Source of the DNA: Lachnospiraceae bacterium
Lineage (GTDB): Bacteria > Bacillota > Clostridia > Lachnospirales > Lachnospiraceae
Reading direction: 5' to 3'
NCBI GenBank assembly: GCA_017436305.1
Contig: JAFSDJ010000075.1
Coordinates: 1 to 64,000 of the forward strand
Length of the DNA: 64,000 nucleotides
Shown here: in pieces, positions 9,223-19,416 of the stretch
Position numbering within the stretch: position 1 is the first letter of the stretch
Layout of the letters: every line of letters starts with the position of its first letter
Program-made: the position numbers and the translations under genes
Notes under the pieces: model-generated
Told to the model about the DNA's origin: nothing
Databases searched by the model: none
Seen by the model: only the letters and a program-made list of their open reading frames with translations

Positions 9223-9933
9223 ATGGAAACAAGTAAGAAAAAGACTTCAATTATATTAAAGGATATGGCAAAGAGACAGCTTTTAGGCAATTATCAGACA
9301 GTTATACTTGCTTACTTTGCAATGGAGCTGATTATTTCTCTTCCCTTACAGCTACTACAAAAGATTCTTAATTTAAATTCAACCGGAGGATCTTTGATTT
9401 ATATGGTAGCCACTATTATCATCGCCCTGATTACTGCTGTTTTTCATCTTGGTCAGTGTAATTTGTATTTGAAGCTTGCAAGGGGATTGGGCTGTCAGCT
9501 TTCTGATATGTGGTATGGTTTCCGGGGTTTTGCAGATAAGGCCATTGTTGCACAGCTTATTATTATGGTAAAAAGCTTTGTAACAGGAATTCCTTTTATA
9601 ATTCTGGCTGGTGTTACTGCTACCACGAAAAGCTATTATGTATTACCATTTGCCGGCGTTGCCTGTGTATTCTTTATGATTGCCACGGCTTATATTCACC
9701 TTACTTATTCTCAGGTGCCATACGTTATGATAGACCGTCCTGAGCTGTCAGCCAGTGATGCCCTTACCGAAAGTGCCCGGATTATGAAAGGGAATAAGCT
9801 TCGTTTCTTCTATTTGCAGGTAAGCTTTATTGGAATGTGGATTCTGGGGTTCGTAAGCCTGTATGTGGGATTTTTCTGGATTATGCCTTATATGAGCATG
9901 ACCAAAGCAGATTTCTATGAGGATTTAAGATAG
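9223..9933 (+). CDS. DUF975-family integral membrane protein
   Basis: A 236-residue protein with about six hydrophobic segments. The N-terminus (KDMAKRQLLGNYQTVILAYFAMEL) and the segment VPYVMIDRPELSASDALTESARIMKGNK are typical of DUF975 membrane proteins, in which the motif SxxxALxxSxxxMKGNK precedes the last helices. Function is unknown. It follows the HExxH protein gene by two bases with no clear ribosome site of its own, suggesting translational coupling. A strong hairpin terminator follows. Confidence 0.75.
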   Translation: METSKKKTSIILKDMAKRQLLGNYQTVILAYFAMELIISLPLQLLQKILNLNSTGGSLIYMVATIIIALITAVFHLGQCNLYLKLARGLGCQLSDMWYGFRGFADKAIVAQLIIMVKSFVTGIPFIILAGVTATTKSYYVLPFAGVACVFFMIATAYIHLTYSQVPYVMIDRPELSASDALTESARIMKGNKLRFFYLQVSFIGMWILGFVSLYVGFFWIMPYMSMTKADFYEDLR

Positions 9934-9948
9934 AGCCGGATTAAAATA

Positions 9949-9987
9949 AGTACCAGCTGGAGAGGGTAGTCAGCTGGTACTTTTTTT
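9949..9987. terminator. Probably bidirectional terminator between convergent genes
   Basis: Perfect 11-bp stem (AGTACCAGCTG at 9949-9959, CAGCTGGTACT at 9971-9981) with seven Ts on the plus side. The T-run overlaps the stop codon of the minus-strand response regulator at 9986; on the minus strand the trailing TATTTTAAT is weaker. Confidence 0.85.
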
Positions 9988-10654
9988 ACCCATCCAACCC
10001 ATTTTTCACTGCATAAACTGCCAACTGGGTACGGTCCTTTAGGGAAAGTTTTTCCAGTAAGCGGGATATTTGGTTTCTCACTGTCCCTTCTGCCAGAAAT
10101 AAAGCTGCGGCAATTTCTTTGTTGTCATATCCCCCTGCTACCAATTTTAAAATATCTCTTTCCCGATCAGTAAAATTCATAGTACCGCCTGTGGCTTCTG
10201 TTGAGTTCTCTGTATTTACCGGCTGGCTTTTTTTGTTCATGCAACTTCGCATCATCTCATACACCCCACTGCCAAATATGCTCATACCGGAATATACGCT
10301 TTTCACAGAAGCAATTACCTTTTCATCCTCCATTTCCTTTAAGATATAACCATCGGCTCCACTTTCTATTGCTTTTACAAGAGTTTCCTCGTCATCAAAG
10401 GTGGTCAGTACCAATACTCGGATAGCCGGAAAATGTTCCTTTATTGCTCTAATTCCATAAGCGCCATCATATTCCGGCATGCGCATATCCATAAGCACTA
10501 CATCCGGTTCAAATACTCTGCATTTTTCAAAGGCTTCCTTTCCATTTTCTGCCAGTGTCACCACTTCAATCTCCTTATCCTGTTCTAAAACTGCCTTTAA
10601 GCCCTGCCGTAATATCATAATGTCATCTGCAATCAGTACTTTAATTTTACTCAT
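9986..10654 (-). CDS. LuxR/NarL-family response regulator
   Basis: A 222-residue two-component regulator. The receiver domain has acidic residues near 9-11, phosphoacceptor Asp56 in DVVLMDMRMP, a conserved Thr near 85 and Lys near 105. The C-terminal LuxR-type helix-turn-helix spans about 158-215 (TDRERDILKLVAGGYDNKEIA). It lies 30 bases downstream of its cognate histidine kinase and is cotranscribed. The ribosome site GGGGGA is well placed. Targets cannot be deduced; the large membrane protein immediately upstream of the kinase is one possible partner. Confidence 0.92.
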   Translation of the reverse strand: MSKIKVLIADDIMILRQGLKAVLEQDKEIEVVTLAENGKEAFEKCRVFEPDVVLMDMRMPEYDGAYGIRAIKEHFPAIRVLVLTTFDDEETLVKAIESGADGYILKEMEDEKVIASVKSVYSGMSIFGSGVYEMMRSCMNKKSQPVNTENSTEATGGTMNFTDRERDILKLVAGGYDNKEIAAALFLAEGTVRNQISRLLEKLSLKDRTQLAVYAVKNGLDG

Positions 10655-10684
10655 TTTCTTCCCCCGTCTTTTCTTATATTTGAT

Positions 10685-12319
10685 TTATACCGGCACTTTA
10701 ATTCTTGTTAAAAAGCCTTCTCCCTCCGAAGAAATAAATTTTACTGTTCCTCCAGCTGCTTCTACCCGTTCTTTCATTCCACCAATTCCATTATTTTCCT
10801 TTATGTTGTCACAGCCCTGTCCATCATCTCCAATGACTAAATCCACACTTTCCTTCTGAAAACGGATAATAATCTCCATTTTTGAAGCTTTTGCATATTT
10901 TAGTGTATTTGTAATGGACTCTCTTGTACAATCATACAACACTTTGGATAAATGAGAGTACTCTTTTGAATCCTCTCCCTGTATTGTTACCTCTACGGGA
11001 ATTTCCTTTACCTGGTTTGCCAGCTGCATTATTCCTTGTGTTACCAACTCACAGGCTGCCTCTTTTTTAAGTTGGTTAATAGACTGGCGAAGTTCTCTGA
11101 TCCCCTCACCGGATAAGGTTCTGGCCTCTACTAAATATTCACGTACTTTGTCATTTTCCTGCTTTTCATTAGATACTTCTGCTAATTTCATATAGGATTG
11201 AATCATTGTAAGGGTATGTCCTGCCGTATCGTGTACCTGCTGGGCAATGCGGTTTCTCTCCTGCTCCAGTGCAAGCTGTTCATTGGTAATGGCAAGCTCT
11301 CTTGTCTGATGCAGTAACTCATAATACCGGCTCATATCCTTTACCACAAACACTGTTGTTTGTTCCATTTTTATTCTGTCAAAGGGTACTTCTAACATCT
11401 TACCATTTACCGGCTGATAAATCTGAATCTGAATATATCTTCCTTTTTCATCTAGAAATACTGCATTTTCCTGCTCTAATATCTTAAGCTCTGCCAGTTT
11501 CTTTTGTACCTGTTTTATATCAATCACATTCTGTTTCGAACTGTCCGAAAACCCAAACAACCAATAAAATGCCTGATTATGATATGTACATTTACCATCC
11601 TTTCCATAGATTCCAACACCATCTGCCAGCCCGGATAAAATAACATCAAAAGCTGTAATGTTTATCTCCAAAAAACGATATTTAATGGTTGCAAGCAAAA
11701 CAAGAATCCCTGAAATTCCAAATCCCAAGGGTGTAATATCAAAAGAAAACTGTACAACCTTCGTCAGATACAGCAAGTTCAGCAAAAGTGGCACGAAAAC
11801 CGATGCAATAATCAGGGGTTTTGCCCTTTTACCTTCTTCTTTTGCCTCCAAATTGCGGTAAAGAATAACTGCTCCTATTACAACAAAAATGTAATTTACA
11901 GCCACGTTAGTATAAAAGAAAATTCCATGTTCTACTGCCTCTTTTGAAAAGCTTGTATAATATAAATGGTGTTTTCCATTGGTCAGAACTGTAAAAAAAT
12001 GAAAACAGGACAATCCAAATGGAAAATATTTTCTGAAAATACTTAGCTTCTTATTAGCATAAGCTACTGCAAAATAGTACCAAAATGCTCCCACATAGCA
12101 AATTCCAAAATTCCCAAGAAAATAGGAAAATGCCAATTGTAAGTCGTTTTCAGATAACAAAATAAGCACCTGTGAGCTGCACCATAAAACAACTAATATC
12201 TGGCAAATGAAATAAACTGTATTATATTTTTCTTTTTTTCCTTTTAAGAGCAGCACTGCCATACTGACAGTTACTGCTCCTATTATTAACATATATAGAA
12301 TTCCTAATACCAAAGACAT
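10685..12319 (-). CDS. Sensor histidine kinase with 7TM and PAS domains (HisKA_3)
   Basis: A 544-residue sensor. Residues 1-215 contain about seven transmembrane helices like the histidine-kinase 7TM region (PF16927). A PAS-like domain follows (about 222-330). The HisKA_3 dimerization box is ERNRIAQQVHDTAGHTL with His363, and the HATPase_c domain has Asn471 in the N-box and a GDDGQGCD G1 box at 497-504. This is the NarL-type kinase paired with the downstream regulator. The large hydrophobic-protein gene ends 27 bases upstream, so a three-gene operon is probable. Confidence 0.9.
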   Translation of the reverse strand: MSLVLGILYMLIIGAVTVSMAVLLLKGKKEKYNTVYFICQILVVLWCSSQVLILLSENDLQLAFSYFLGNFGICYVGAFWYYFAVAYANKKLSIFRKYFPFGLSCFHFFTVLTNGKHHLYYTSFSKEAVEHGIFFYTNVAVNYIFVVIGAVILYRNLEAKEEGKRAKPLIIASVFVPLLLNLLYLTKVVQFSFDITPLGFGISGILVLLATIKYRFLEINITAFDVILSGLADGVGIYGKDGKCTYHNQAFYWLFGFSDSSKQNVIDIKQVQKKLAELKILEQENAVFLDEKGRYIQIQIYQPVNGKMLEVPFDRIKMEQTTVFVVKDMSRYYELLHQTRELAITNEQLALEQERNRIAQQVHDTAGHTLTMIQSYMKLAEVSNEKQENDKVREYLVEARTLSGEGIRELRQSINQLKKEAACELVTQGIMQLANQVKEIPVEVTIQGEDSKEYSHLSKVLYDCTRESITNTLKYAKASKMEIIIRFQKESVDLVIGDDGQGCDNIKENNGIGGMKERVEAAGGTVKFISSEGEGFLTRIKVPV

Positions 12320-12346
12320 TCTAATCCCTCTTTTATAATATTGGTC

Positions 12347-14029
12347 TTACATCTCTTTCTCTTTTTTGATTGCAAGTACCACCAGGACAACTCCTGCTAC
12401 AAACAGATATACCCACCATGCAATACTAAGCCAGAAGTTTCTTGTAATATAAAGTATGAGCAAAATCAAAGTCACCGATGCTGCAATCACATATTGTCGC
12501 TGATTGAAAGCTGCTGCCACAATCAGTATAATCACTCCTGTTATACCAAGAATCAGCACATTGCCAAGGCCTCCCTGAGCAATATCATTAAGTAATAAAC
12601 ATATTAACAACACACAGGTTATTACAAAGTTAACTACTTTTATTCCTTTTGCTTTATCATACCAAATGTAGTGCAAAAGAACAATGCCTATTCCAAGTAT
12701 AAAACAAATCCATTCAACCTTATAATTTGTGGGAATTTCAAAATATGGCTGATTTAATACTGCCAGTTGGCCTGCTGCCAATGCAAAAGTCTTTAGAGTC
12801 TCTTTTCCTACATCATCTTTCTTTTTCAACATTGCTCCGGTTAAAAATATAACCATTGTAATCCAATGGAATCCCATTGTAATAAACCCTTCCATTAAAG
12901 AAGCTTGAACCAATATAAACACAGTCAGACTCTGAACTAAAATGGCTTTTATCATTCTCTTTCCGCCGTCATCCCATGTGATTTTTCCACTGTCCATCTG
13001 TCTTTTTACAATGAGGGAAAGTCCTATCATCATCACTGCTGTAAAAGGAATATATGTGGTCACTGTATGGGAGACATAACTAGACAAAATATGATACCCA
13101 CCATAGGAAATTAACTGTGAATAAGGAATCACTATACCAAAGCCAATAGAAAAGACCAAAAGCTCCTTCCGCATGGTATAAACATTAATTGCAAGAATGA
13201 CTACATAAGAAACAAATATAACTCCCCAATCAGACATTTTGACTGCTTCCGGTAAAAGGGAATTCAAAAGATCCGCGCCTGTAAATACACACCATATTAT
13301 GGCCAAACTGTTAAGTACACGGTAAGCCACAGCTTTTCTTTTCATATAAGCAAGTAATGTCACTGCAACTAGTACAACTGTCAGACAGAAAAACCGTTCC
13401 TTTTCAAATACTTCAATCCACATAAATGAAACATAAACAATAGCATGTAATAAATAGCAAATAGAAAATACAGCCTCTAATCCTTTCTTTTGTTGCATCC
13501 ACTTTTCTTTATAATAATCTCCCACTGCAAATAGCAACATAACACATGCTAACATGAGAAGAAAATTCTCTGCACATAATTCAAATGCACACATAGACCA
13601 TACAATAACCCCATCGTTCAACATAACAGTTACAAAAAAATCCAATCCGTTTCTCCTTTTCCAAAAGCGAAAAAACGTAGGCACTATCATAACGATACAA
13701 GACCACATCAGGCTCAATGACTCTGACTCAAGTATCCTATCCGGCACATAGCCATCGTTCTGACCTATAAAAGATACGGTAAAGAATCCGATAAATGCTA
13801 CACCAAGATAAAACAGCGTCACTTCTGTTTTTTGCATTTTTCCACTTTCACTAACCTTTCCGGCTCCTGCAAATAAGCCAATTGAAATACAGAGCAACAC
13901 AGCCTGTTTTGCAATCAGTGGAAGATGCTTCCATGCTGTTGTAACAAAAATAGTGCCTGCAACTAAAATGAATATCACTCCTACCACCATTAAAAATGTT
14001 GAAATCTGATTCTTGCTCTTCTTTTCCAT
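12347..14029 (-). CDS. Large polytopic membrane protein, DUF2157-like
   Basis: A protein of about 560 residues that is almost entirely hydrophobic, with roughly 15 transmembrane helices and short charged loops. The N-terminal stretch (FLMVVGVIFILVAGTIFVTTAW then KHLPLIAKQAVL) is typical of DUF2157-like membrane proteins, whose function is unknown. The end is a short basic/acidic tail KKEKEM. Two starts are possible: ATG 14056 with a distant GGGAG, or ATG 14029 with AGAGGTG 6 bases upstream; the latter is preferred. It precedes the two-component pair in the same orientation and may be functionally linked to it. Confidence 0.75.
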   Translation of the reverse strand: MEKKSKNQISTFLMVVGVIFILVAGTIFVTTAWKHLPLIAKQAVLLCISIGLFAGAGKVSESGKMQKTEVTLFYLGVAFIGFFTVSFIGQNDGYVPDRILESESLSLMWSCIVMIVPTFFRFWKRRNGLDFFVTVMLNDGVIVWSMCAFELCAENFLLMLACVMLLFAVGDYYKEKWMQQKKGLEAVFSICYLLHAIVYVSFMWIEVFEKERFFCLTVVLVAVTLLAYMKRKAVAYRVLNSLAIIWCVFTGADLLNSLLPEAVKMSDWGVIFVSYVVILAINVYTMRKELLVFSIGFGIVIPYSQLISYGGYHILSSYVSHTVTTYIPFTAVMMIGLSLIVKRQMDSGKITWDDGGKRMIKAILVQSLTVFILVQASLMEGFITMGFHWITMVIFLTGAMLKKKDDVGKETLKTFALAAGQLAVLNQPYFEIPTNYKVEWICFILGIGIVLLHYIWYDKAKGIKVVNFVITCVLLICLLLNDIAQGGLGNVLILGITGVIILIVAAAFNQRQYVIAASVTLILLILYITRNFWLSIAWWVYLFVAGVVLVVLAIKKEKEM

Positions 14030-14197
14030 ATAAAACACCTCTTTCTTTATGCTCATAATGTTCTCACTCCCAACAACACGTGTCTTACTGCGCGAATAGT
14101 TATCTTCCTTTCCTTGTTGGTTGTTCTCTATCAGATTGATGTTATTATAAGAAATTTAGAGCAATCAGGTTAGATGTCATTTGTCACTTTCAGCACT

Positions 14198-14227
14198 AAA
14201 ACAGGGAGTGACATTTGTCACTCCCTG
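14198..14227 (-). terminator. Terminator of prfB
   Basis: Two 12-base arms (CAGGGAGTGACA at 14202-14213, TGTCACTCCCTG at 14216-14227) form a perfect stem, followed leftward by TTTT. A partial second copy of one arm (GTCATTTGTCAC) lies nearby at about 14176-14187. Confidence 0.8.
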
Positions 14228-14256
14228 AAAAAAATCTTTCTTCTGTATTTTTGAAC

Positions 14257-15370
14257 TTATCCTTCCCCATTAGCCTTCCATTTTAAATAGGCATTTACAA
14301 ACAAATCAATGGCTCCATCAAGAACTGCATCCACATTTCCTGTTTCTGCACTTGTTCTGTGGTCTTTTACCATAGTGTAAGGCTGCATGACATAGGAACG
14401 AATCTGGTTGCCCCAGCCGATTTCTGTTACTTCACCACGGATGTCAGAGAGCTTTTCCGCATTTGCTTCCTGCTTTAATAAATACAGCTTGGCACGAAGC
14501 ATTTGCATGGCCTTGTCTTTGTTCATGTGTTGGCTTCTTTCGTTCTGGCACTGTACTACCGTTCCGGTAGGGATATGGGTAATACGAATGGCTGAAGAAG
14601 TTTTATTAATGTGCTGTCCACCTGCACCGGAGCTTCGGTAGGTGTCGATTCTAAGATCATCATCATTAATTTCCACATCAACATCTTCTTCAATGTCCGG
14701 CATAACGTCCAGTGATACAAAAGATGTCTGACGTTTTCCCTGTGCATTGAAAGGCGAAATACGCACCAATCTGTGAACCCCTTTTTCTGCTTTTAAATAG
14801 CCATAGGCATTTTCACCGTTCACCTGAAAAGTTACGGATTTAATTCCGGCTTCATCTCCATCAAGCATATCAAGTACATCAATGGAAAATCCTTTCCGTT
14901 CTGCCCATCTTGTATACATACGATAAAGCATGGCAGCCCAGTCGCAGCTTTCTGTACCACCGGCACCTGCATTGAGCTTTAAAATAGCATTGCAGTTATC
15001 ATATTCCCCTGACAATAAGGTCTGAATCCGGATGTTTTCATAGGTCTGAATAAAATCATCCATTTCCGCCCTCGCTTCTTTTGCAATTTCCTCATCATTT
15101 TCTTCATAACCCATTTCAATTAAGGTTTCAATATCCTCATACTGGGTTTTTAATCCTTCATAAACAGAAATAGTATCTTTTAAGCTTTTAAGCTCCTTTG
15201 AATATGCCTGGGCCCGTTCCGGGTTTTCCCAAAAATCCGGAGCCTCCATTTCCATTTCTAATTCTTCTACACGTTTTGACTTATTTGCTAAGTCAAAGTG
15301 AATCCCTCACTTCCGCTAATGGAGTTTCGTAGGATAATAATTCCTGTTTTAACTGGTCTAATTCTACCAC
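14257..15370 (-). CDS. prfB: Peptide chain release factor 2, programmed +1 frameshift
   Basis: RF2 recognises UGA and UAA stop codons and releases the nascent chain. The main frame (15294-14257) contains the GGQ motif in SSGAGGQHINKTSSAIRI and the RF2-type N-terminal helices. A short first frame begins at GTG 15370 (AGGTGG eight bases upstream), encodes 25 residues and ends at an in-frame TGA at 15295-15293. The junction reads AGG GAT TCA CTT TGA C, the classic autoregulatory slip site, so ribosomes shift +1 at CTT. The joined product is about 370 residues, close to the E. coli RF2 length of 365. The gene is downstream of secA, as in many Firmicutes. Confidence 0.95.
15291..15310 (-). promoter_or_regulatory. 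Programmed +1 ribosomal frameshift site in prfB
   Basis: The sequence GTGAGGGATTCACTTTGAC holds an internal SD-like AGGG, the slippery CTT codon and a TGA stop followed by C. A low RF2 level slows decoding of TGA and favours the shift, giving negative autoregulation. The stop is at 15295-15293, and T15295 is the skipped base. Confidence 0.93.
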
Positions 15371-15400
15371 TGCGTTCACCACCTTTTCTTAATTCAACAA

Positions 15401-15425
15401 ATGGCACCCTGTATCAGAGTGCCAT
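15401..15425 (-). terminator. Hairpin between secA and prfB (attenuator or weak terminator)
   Basis: Eleven-base arms ATGGCACCCTG (15401-15411) and CAGAGTGCCAT (15415-15425) pair with a single mismatch and a 3-base loop. Leftward it is followed by TTTGTTG, so any termination is probably partial. It lies 31 bases upstream of the GTG start of prfB. Confidence 0.5.
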
Positions 15426-15445
15426 ATGAAGTCATTTCTTTTATA

Positions 15446-18010
15446 CTATTTTCTACCACAGCACTGTTTATACTTCTTACCGCTGCCACATGGACATGGA
15501 TCGTTTGGATAAATCTTTGCTTCCTCACGTTTTACCGGTCCTTTTGGAAGGGAATCGTCTTTGTTGGTGCTGGTTACTTTTGCAACCTGTTCTCTTTCAA
15601 CTTTCTGTTCTACCTTAACGTGGAATAAAAGTCTTAAAGTATCTTCTCTAATGCTGTCAGTCATGCCATCAAACATTTCATAACCGCTTAACTTGTATTC
15701 TACAAGTGGATCTCTTTGTCCGTAGGCCTGTAAGCCTACACCCTGACGAAGCTGATCCATGTCATCAATGTGATCCATCCACTTACGGTCAATAACCTTC
15801 AGTAAAATAACACGTTCCATTTCACGAAGTGCTTCCGGTTCCGGGAACTCTGCTTCTTTACTTTCATAAAGCTTCACAGCTTCCTCTTTTAATTTATGCT
15901 TTAATTCATTCTTTTTGCATTTCTTTACATCAGGTGTTTTAACCGGCTGAATTGGAATAATTGGTAAAAGAAGCTGATTCAATTCTTTTAAATCCCAATC
16001 TTCGCTTGTTCCTTCATCACCAATTACCATATCTACAGAGCTTTCTACAACGTCCGTAATCATCTTGTAAATAACATCACGCATGCTTTCTCCGTTTAAT
16101 ACACGAAGACGTTCCGCATAAATGATTTCTCTCTGCTCATTCATAACCTGGTCGTATTCTAATAAGTTTTTACGAATACCAAAGTTGTTACTTTCGATTT
16201 TCTTTTGGGCACCTTCAATGGCTTTTGTAAGCATCGGGTGTTCAATTTCCTGATTTTCCGGAATACCAAGGGCATTAAATGCCGCCATGGTTTTCTCAGA
16301 ACCAAACAGACGCATCAAATCGTCCTCTAAGGAAATAAAGAACCTAGACTCACCCGGGTCACCCTGACGTCCGGAACGTCCACGGAGCTGATTGTCAATA
16401 CGTCTGGATTCGTGTCTTTCAGTACCGATAATCTTAAGACCGCCTGCTTCCTTTGCTTCATCATCAAGCTTAATATCCGTACCACGACCAGCCATGTTAG
16501 TAGCGATAGTTACCGTACCATGAACGCCGGCTTCTGCTACGATTTCTGCTTCTAATTCGTGGAATTTGGCATTTAATACTTTATGCTGAATGCCTTTCTT
16601 TGTTAAAAGTTTGCTGATTTCCTCAGAAGCTTCAATCGTAATAGTACCTACCAATACAGGCTGTCCCTTTTCATGGGCACTAATAACCTCATCCACAACT
16701 GCATGGAGTTTTTCTTTCTTTGTCTTGTATACAGCATCCTGTCTGTCAATTCTGGCAACCGGACGGTTTGTTGGAATTTCAATAACGTCCATGCCGTAAA
16801 TATCTCTAAATTCCTTTTCTTCTGTTAAAGCTGTACCTGTCATACCTGCCTTTTTCTCAAATTTATTAAAGAAGTTCTGGAATGTGATAGTTGCTAATGT
16901 TTTGCTTTCACGTTTAACCTTAACATGCTCTTTTGCTTCAATTGCCTGATGAAGACCATCTGAATAACGACGTCCCGGCATAATACGACCGGTAAATTCA
17001 TCAACGATTAAAACCTGATCGTCTTTTACAACATAGTCCTGATCCTTAAACATTAAGTTGTGGGCACGAAGGGCTAAAATAATGTTGTGCTGGATTTCTA
17101 AGTTTTCCGGATCTGCTAAGTTTTCAATCTGGAAGAATCGCTCTACCTTAGCCACACCATCTGCGGTTAAGTTTACTACTTTGTCCTTTTCATTTACGAT
17201 AAAGTCACCGGTTTCTTCCTGTTCAATACCCATCATAACATCGATTTTGGACTGTTCCTCTAAGTCTGCACCACGTTTTAACTGTCTTGCTAAAATATCA
17301 CACGCCTCATAAAGCTTTGTAGACTTACCACTTTGTCCTGAAATAATAAGAGGTGTTCTTGCTTCGTCAATTAAAACGGAGTCAACCTCGTCGATGATGG
17401 CATAGTTTAAATCACGTAAAACAAGCTGTTCCTTGTAAATAACCATGTTATCTCTTAAGTAATCAAAGCCTAACTCATTGTTGGTAACGTAGGTAATGTC
17501 ACAACCGTAAGCAGCTCTTCTTTCCTCAGCCTTCATCTCGTTTAATACTACACCTACTGAAAGACCTAAAAATTCATGAAGCTGTCCCATCCACTCTGCG
17601 TCACGCTTTGCCAGGTAATCATTAACGGTAACGATATGTACCCCTTTACCTTCTAATGCATTTAAGTATGCAGGCAGAGTAGAAACCAATGTTTTACCTT
17701 CACCTGTTCTCATTTCAGAAATACGTCCCTGATGAAGAATAATACCACCAATAAGCTGTACTCTGTAATGTTCCATGTTTAAAACTCTTCGTCCCGCTTC
17801 ACGTACGGTAGCATATGCTTCCGGGAGAATGTCATCTAATGTCTCTCCTTTTGCAAGACGGTCTTTGTACTCTTTTGTTTTTCCTTTAAGCTCCTCGTCC
17901 GAAAGTGCCATCATGGAATCTTTGTAGGATTCTATTTTTTTTACAATTGGCTCAATTCTTTTTAATTCCCTTTCACTATGAGTACCAAAAACTTTTTGTA
18001 TAATGTTCAT
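15446..18010 (-). CDS. secA: Preprotein translocase ATPase SecA
   Basis: A full-length 854-residue SecA, the motor that drives unfolded preproteins through SecYEG. It shows MRTGEGKT (Walker A, around 101-107), a DEVDS-type Walker B near 207, the preprotein-crosslinking region, and helicase motif [16 protein letters not shown]. The C-terminus is the zinc-binding SEC-C motif [13 protein letters not shown], which binds SecB or ribosomes in other bacteria. Start ATG 18010 follows AGGAG by 7 bases. It has its own promoter with an approximately 80-90 base leader, and prfB lies downstream. Confidence 0.97.
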   Translation of the reverse strand: MNIIQKVFGTHSERELKRIEPIVKKIESYKDSMMALSDEELKGKTKEYKDRLAKGETLDDILPEAYATVREAGRRVLNMEHYRVQLIGGIILHQGRISEMRTGEGKTLVSTLPAYLNALEGKGVHIVTVNDYLAKRDAEWMGQLHEFLGLSVGVVLNEMKAEERRAAYGCDITYVTNNELGFDYLRDNMVIYKEQLVLRDLNYAIIDEVDSVLIDEARTPLIISGQSGKSTKLYEACDILARQLKRGADLEEQSKIDVMMGIEQEETGDFIVNEKDKVVNLTADGVAKVERFFQIENLADPENLEIQHNIILALRAHNLMFKDQDYVVKDDQVLIVDEFTGRIMPGRRYSDGLHQAIEAKEHVKVKRESKTLATITFQNFFNKFEKKAGMTGTALTEEKEFRDIYGMDVIEIPTNRPVARIDRQDAVYKTKKEKLHAVVDEVISAHEKGQPVLVGTITIEASEEISKLLTKKGIQHKVLNAKFHELEAEIVAEAGVHGTVTIATNMAGRGTDIKLDDEAKEAGGLKIIGTERHESRRIDNQLRGRSGRQGDPGESRFFISLEDDLMRLFGSEKTMAAFNALGIPENQEIEHPMLTKAIEGAQKKIESNNFGIRKNLLEYDQVMNEQREIIYAERLRVLNGESMRDVIYKMITDVVESSVDMVIGDEGTSEDWDLKELNQLLLPIIPIQPVKTPDVKKCKKNELKHKLKEEAVKLYESKEAEFPEPEALREMERVILLKVIDRKWMDHIDDMDQLRQGVGLQAYGQRDPLVEYKLSGYEMFDGMTDSIREDTLRLLFHVKVEQKVEREQVAKVTSTNKDDSLPKGPVKREEAKIYPNDPCPCGSGKKYKQCCGRK

Positions 18011-18102
18011 TCCAAACTCCTAACCTTCTATACTATTGACTTTCTCTACTACTACCCATTCAGTCTCATTAACCGCTGGTTTCTAAAAAACCACCACTAC
18101 TC

Positions 18103-18130
18103 ATTATATACGAAATTAATAAAATTGCAA
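18103..18130 (-). promoter_or_regulatory. Promoter of secA
   Basis: TTGCAA (18125-18130) and TATAAT (18103-18108) separated by 16 bases, reading leftward, about 93 bases from the ATG. Confidence 0.6.
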
Positions 18131-18451
18131 TCTTTTACTAACAACCTAACTCGATAAAATTCTTAATTTTCTTAGATTTTATCATGATTTTCTGGTACTT
18201 ATTAAAGTTTTGTTAATGATTGTTAATTTTTCGTAACTATTCAGAACAGTTCTGCCCACTTGCTACAAAGACCGTAAGAACATGACTCAAGAGTACAAAA
18301 ATCCATTTATTTACTTAAGTTTTCCTCATTGACCTTTATAATCAGAAGTGTTATTATTTTAACGAGTTGAAAATTTCGGATTTATGCTTAAAAAGATGAT
18401 TTTTTTTGCAGGATTCAAAAGAAAATAATAAAAAACAAGAGGTGTAAACAA
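18131..18451 (+). promoter_or_regulatory. Divergent intergenic region with ptb promoter
   Basis: This part of the 440-base gap between secA and ptb is AT-rich. The best ptb promoter is TTGACC (18329-18334), 17 bases, TATTAT (18352-18357). Repeated GTTAAT/TTGTTAAT words occur at about 18210-18230 but do not form a clean inverted site. Nothing else is visible. Confidence 0.5.
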
Positions 18452-19372
18452 ATGAGCAAAGGATTTGACAATTTAATTGCAAAAGTGAACGACTGCTCTT
18501 TAAAGAAAGTAGCAGTTGCTGTAGCCCAGGATGCTCCTGTATTAGAAGCAGTAAAGGCTGCAAAAGAAAGAAACATTGCAGATGCTATTTTAGTAGGTGA
18601 TGAAGACAAGATTAAAGAAGTGGCTGCTTCTATTAATGTAGACTTATCCGGCTTTGAAATTATTGATGAAAAAGATGATTATACAGCTGCATTAAAAGCT
18701 GTTGAGTTAGTTCACAATGGAACTGCAGACATGTACATGAAAGGTATCATTGACACAAAATCTTTCTTAAAGAGTGTTCTTGATAAGGAAGTTGGTCTTA
18801 GAACAGGAAAGCCATTATCCCACGTATGTGTATTCGAAATCGAAGGTGTTGAAAAATTATTATTCTTAACAGATGTTGCTTTCATGACATATCCTACTTT
18901 AGAAGATAAAGTACATATTATTGAAAACACAGTAGAAATCTGTAACGCATGTGGCATTGACACACCAAAGGTTGCTCCACTTGCTGCAGTTGAAGTTGTA
19001 AATCCCAAGATGCCTGCAACAGTTGAAGCTGCTGAGCTTACAAAAATGTGTGAAGAAGGCAAGATTACAGGCTGTATCGTAGACGGTCCTCTTTCTTTAG
19101 ACTTAGCTATTGACCCTGAAGCTGCAAAACACAAAGGAGCAGAAGGCAGAAAGATTACCGGTGATGCTGATATTCTTTTATTCCCGGATATTCATGCCGG
19201 AAACCTTGTATATAAAGCACTTGTTCATACTGCAAAGGTTAAAAATGGTAACATCTTAACCGGAACAAAGGCTCCTGTTATTTTAACTTCACGTTCTGAC
19301 GATTTTGAAACAAAGGTAAATTCCATTGCACTTGGTGCTGTTGTTGCAGAATCCATGAAGTCCATGAATTAG
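18452..19372 (+). CDS. ptb: Phosphate butyryltransferase
   Basis: A 306-residue phosphotransacylase that converts butyryl-CoA and phosphate to butyryl-phosphate in the cytoplasm. The whole chain matches the Ptb/Pta fold; recognisable segments are TADMYMKGIIDTKSFLKSVL, LLFLTDVAFMTYPTLEDK and the C-terminal ILLFPDIHAGNLVYKALVH with GAVVAESMKS-like ending. Length is typical. It precedes buk by 44 bases, the standard ptb-buk order, which argues for butyrate (possibly branched-chain acyl) rather than acetate specificity. The ribosome site is AGAGGTG. Its substrate is probably supplied by the thl-etfA operon in the same window. Confidence 0.93.
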   Translation: MSKGFDNLIAKVNDCSLKKVAVAVAQDAPVLEAVKAAKERNIADAILVGDEDKIKEVAASINVDLSGFEIIDEKDDYTAALKAVELVHNGTADMYMKGIIDTKSFLKSVLDKEVGLRTGKPLSHVCVFEIEGVEKLLFLTDVAFMTYPTLEDKVHIIENTVEICNACGIDTPKVAPLAAVEVVNPKMPATVEAAELTKMCEEGKITGCIVDGPLSLDLAIDPEAAKHKGAEGRKITGDADILLFPDIHAGNLVYKALVHTAKVKNGNILTGTKAPVILTSRSDDFETKVNSIALGAVVAESMKSMN

Positions 19373-19416
19373 TTATTAATTAATAATTATAAATTATTGA
19401 TGAAAGGATACAAATT

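Noticed and set aside
18205-18235. Rex site upstream of ptb
   Set aside because: TTGTTAAT words occur as direct repeats rather than the required inverted pair.
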